DNA of 33,046 bases. It comes from an uncultured Pedobacter sp. (GTDB taxonomy: Bacteria > Bacteroidota > Bacteroidia > Sphingobacteriales > Sphingobacteriaceae). Shown here piece after piece: positions 30,569 to 33,046 of the stretch (position 1 is the stretch's first letter; every line of letters begins with the position of its first letter). A model generated the notes under the pieces. It saw nothing but the letters and a program-made list of their open reading frames with translations. It was not told the DNA's origin and did not search any database. The position numbers and the translations under genes were made by a program. The stretch is taken from assembly GCF_946480185.1 (NCBI RefSeq), contig NZ_CAMLIG010000039.1, positions 1 through 33,046 of the forward strand. Reading direction: 5' to 3'.

Positions 30569-33046
30569 TATTTTTTAGGAGTAATAGATTTTAAATATTG
30601 TTCTATAGAAGCTTTATCAGTTAAAAGCAAGAGGTTTTCTTGCGAAACTACAAATAGTTTGTACTGCGTAGTTTGTCCTTCCATAATTTGAGGTAAATTT
30701 TTAGCGAGTTCATCCGCAACTATATCTACCTGTTCTTTGGTGAGGAAATTTCCACTTATAATCACAAACTTTTCTGTACCGCCAACAATACGGATTACCA
30801 ATTTAACTTCTGATGGGTCAAATTTAGAATAAAAATAATTGGCTAGCTTAGAAAATGGCTGTGCAATATTTTGTTTAGGGTCAGATATATCTAAAACAAT
30901 TAAATGCCGCTGTCTTTCATTTGAACTAAACGCAATGCTTTTAGGTTTTTCAGGAACGGGTGCAGGGCTTACTTCAGGAGTTTTTGCCGGCAATGTTTCA
31001 GCAATTACGGGAGCTACAGGTTTGGGATTTTTAACGATTTCAGGTTCTGTTTGTTCTGCTGGTTGTTCAATAATAATTTCTTTTTTAACCTCTGGTTTTG
31101 TTACCATTGGTGTCGCTTTAGGTTGTTGAATAAGTTTAGGTTCGGATTTTTTAATCACTTCCTCAGGGTTTTTAACTTCTACTTTTGTAACTGGTTCTGC
31201 TTCAGCCTTAGGAGTAAAAACCAGCTGTGGCTGCGTATAGCTGAATTCATTACCGTCATGATCCAGCAAAGCGGTAGGCCGTTGATCAAAAATAGTTCTG
31301 TTTTTAGTGATAAAACCTATCTGTTGCTTAACTATTGGCGTAATAGTGGGATTGCTTGGATAGTTGTTTACGATTTGGTTTAAGCTGGTTAAAAAGGCCG
31401 GTGTTTTTTGTGTATGGCCAATAGTTAACGCTTCTAAATATGCAAAGTTGGGTTCAATCTCCGTAAATCCAGAATACCTAGGCTTCAAGTCATTTAATTT
31501 CGATAGCACTTCACCAAATTTTTTATCCTTGTACAGTTGGTAAACCTCAGCATACGCTGTACGTAAAGCGTTAAGCCTAAATTCTCTTTCTTTGCCAAAA
31601 TTGGGTTCCGAAATTGCTTTTGCATAAACACTATTTGGGAATTGTGTTAATATTTTCTGTTTAAAAAGTTCAGACTGCGCCGGGTTGCTTTCCGCAGAAA
31701 GTCTGTATAACTGATAGTAAATATTAGGCAAGTTTTTATCATCCGGAAAATTTTGGATAATTGCCCCAAATGCTTCTGCGGCTTCGTTTTCGTCTTTTAA
31801 AACATCTTTATAAAAAAGTGCAATTTCGTAAAGCGCAGTGGCGATTTTTTCATTTGCCCTTTGTTTTGCATCAACAGTATAAGGAATGGTTTTTATTAAA
31901 TTGGCTTTAATAGAATCTCTGTTTTGAGCAACATCAGGTGCAATATCCGTACCCGAATTAGCCGGGTTTAGACCTTTATCGGTAGAAGAAACCATGTTTT
32001 CAGAACTTATGCGCCAATTGTCGCTCAGTTTTCTGTTCCCCCATTTACGCTTAAACTCACTGTAACCTTGTGCAAGGGCAGCATCGTTATAAAAATAAAA
32101 TGTTCCCGCAGTTTTGTTGGCCGATGAGTAATCATTGATGCTCACTAATTGGTCTGCTCCATTTTCTCGCGTAGATTTTGTTTGCGATTTTTTAGTGTCT
32201 GCAAATAAGGAATCTACTTTTTTATTTAGTTCATCGTTGCTTAAGGTAGCTAAATGCAAAAGATTTTTTTCTTTCTCAATAATGATTAGCCTATCTGCAA
32301 GGTATTGCAGGTTACCTGCTTTTTTAGCGATGCTGGCGTAATTAGGGTAGGTTTTAGGCAGAAACTGTAAGGTACTATCGTAATAGAGTTGTGCTTTGGT
32401 GTAATTTTTTAAAGTCTCAAAGTTAAGTTCAGCCAACTTTAAGTATGTTAAACCTTTTTGTTTAGCTGTTCCGGGTAAGGTATGTGCGGCAGTAGTATAA
32501 TATTGAGTTGCAGATGCATAATCTTTTTTTTCTTGATAAGCTTTGGCAATTTGGAAATAGATTTGATCTTTTAACTGACGGTTTTTATCTTCTTTTAAAA
32601 GCTTTTTTAAGGTAACTATTTTATCAAAAGCTTTTCCATCTGCATTTTCACTAATTCTTATTCTTGATAGGTTAGCATTGAATGCCATTTCAAAAGAAGC
32701 ATTGCTTTTGGCAATTTTATCGTAATTGAGCGTGGCCGCTTTTGTATTGCCGTTTAGCTCTTGTAATTGCGCTAGTGTGTAACGCCATCTAACTCTTTGA
32801 TAGGCATCTTTTGAAAAAGCAACTGCATCTTTTAAATGAATAATCGCGTTTGGAATATCCTTTTTTATGATGGCCAAGTTTGTCTGCGTTGCGGCTACCT
32901 GGTCTTTTTCATATTTATATTTTAACGCAACGGCCATTTTTAAAACAGAGTCGGCCTCATCAATCAAATTCAAGGCAAAATCACTTTTTACTTGTCCTAA
33001 ATATGCTTTTAACTTGTTTTTTTTCTCTTTTTGAAAGGTTTGCCCC
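30568..33046 (-). CDS. sprE: SprE/PorW-like TPR protein (partial at window end)
   Basis: At least 826 codons, open to the window edge; the N-terminus with signal or lipobox is outside, and the frame extends past the TTG at 32973. TPR repeats fill the N-terminal half (for example IYFQIAKAYQEKKDYASATQ, and a later ALYEIALFYKDVLKDENEAA repeat). A proline/glutamate-rich linker (about 575-700 in window) leads to a C-terminal domain containing RHLIVLDISDPKQNIAQPFS and FVVSQENLLLLTDK. This architecture, beside a class A PBP gene, fits SprE/PorW, a lipoprotein of the type IX secretion system that links the motor to the translocon. Assignment rests on architecture and context rather than a diagnostic motif. 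Confidence 0.8.
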   Translation of the reverse strand, partial: GQTFQKEKKNKLKAYLGQVKSDFALNLIDEADSVLKMAVALKYKYEKDQVAATQTNLAIIKKDIPNAIIHLKDAVAFSKDAYQRVRWRYTLAQLQELNGNTKAATLNYDKIAKSNASFEMAFNANLSRIRISENADGKAFDKIVTLKKLLKEDKNRQLKDQIYFQIAKAYQEKKDYASATQYYTTAAHTLPGTAKQKGLTYLKLAELNFETLKNYTKAQLYYDSTLQFLPKTYPNYASIAKKAGNLQYLADRLIIIEKEKNLLHLATLSNDELNKKVDSLFADTKKSQTKSTRENGADQLVSINDYSSANKTAGTFYFYNDAALAQGYSEFKRKWGNRKLSDNWRISSENMVSSTDKGLNPANSGTDIAPDVAQNRDSIKANLIKTIPYTVDAKQRANEKIATALYEIALFYKDVLKDENEAAEAFGAIIQNFPDDKNLPNIYYQLYRLSAESNPAQSELFKQKILTQFPNSVYAKAISEPNFGKEREFRLNALRTAYAEVYQLYKDKKFGEVLSKLNDLKPRYSGFTEIEPNFAYLEALTIGHTQKTPAFLTSLNQIVNNYPSNPTITPIVKQQIGFITKNRTIFDQRPTALLDHDGNEFSYTQPQLVFTPKAEAEPVTKVEVKNPEEVIKKSEPKLIQQPKATPMVTKPEVKKEIIIEQPAEQTEPEIVKNPKPVAPVIAETLPAKTPEVSPAPVPEKPKSIAFSSNERQRHLIVLDISDPKQNIAQPFSKLANYFYSKFDPSEVKLVIRIVGGTEKFVIISGNFLTKEQVDIVADELAKNLPQIMEGQTTQYKLFVVSQENLLLLTDKASIEQYLKSITPKK

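Noticed and set aside
1..33046. CRISPR arrays, tRNA and rRNA genes
   Set aside because: I saw no regularly spaced repeats with unique spacers, and no cloverleaf or rRNA-like sequence.

Overview
This window looks like a chromosomal segment of a low-GC Bacteroidota, most likely a Sphingobacteriaceae/Pedobacter-type organism. The evidence is an intact gldK-gldL-gldM-gldN cluster (type IX secretion and gliding), a DUF4271 membrane protein beside hemD, a SprE/PorW-like TPR protein beside a class A PBP, and promoters of the Bacteroidota TAnnTTTG type. The taxon was inferred from gene content only; no search was run.

Layout. Positions 1-2750 hold a compact, overlapping four-gene cassette (DoxX-like, DUF2071, membrane-anchored methyltransferase, small membrane protein), flanked by unusual non-coding repeats and followed by a broken orphan antitoxin. 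Positions 3140-10211 are mostly ordinary chromosome: an M1 peptidase, a small toxin-antitoxin pair with a broken toxin, a fasciclin protein, a CDF transporter, and an SDR overlapping hemW. Positions 10282-11003 are a graveyard: two near-identical 117-bp palindromic repeat copies enclose a 5'-truncated KilA-N gene with an internal stop and a 3' scrap of an IS256-type transposase. A ferritin gene follows.

Positions 11813-17864 are the most interesting part. They encode a putative peptide secretion cassette, transcribed on the minus strand in the order HlyD-type adaptor, C39-peptidase ABC exporter, peptide 1, CPBP-like membrane protein, peptide 2, peptide 3, CPBP protein. A divergent XRE regulator sits at its head, with a perfect 29-nt palindrome between regulator and adaptor. 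Peptides 2 and 3 have double-glycine leaders and GxxxG cores, which suggests a two-peptide bacteriocin or peptide signal. One CPBP gene carries an in-frame TGA and the regulator carries a one-base frameshift, so the system may be decaying, or the sequence may contain errors.

Positions 17921-33046 are core genes: a BamA/TamA-like outer-membrane protein, DUF4271, hemD, the gldKLMN operon with promoter and terminator, then on the minus strand sprE/porW (cut by the window end), PBP1A and uvrC. GldK/N (outer-membrane ring), GldL/M (inner-membrane motor) and SprE/PorW are all parts of the type IX secretion machine, so two of its loci lie within 12 kb.
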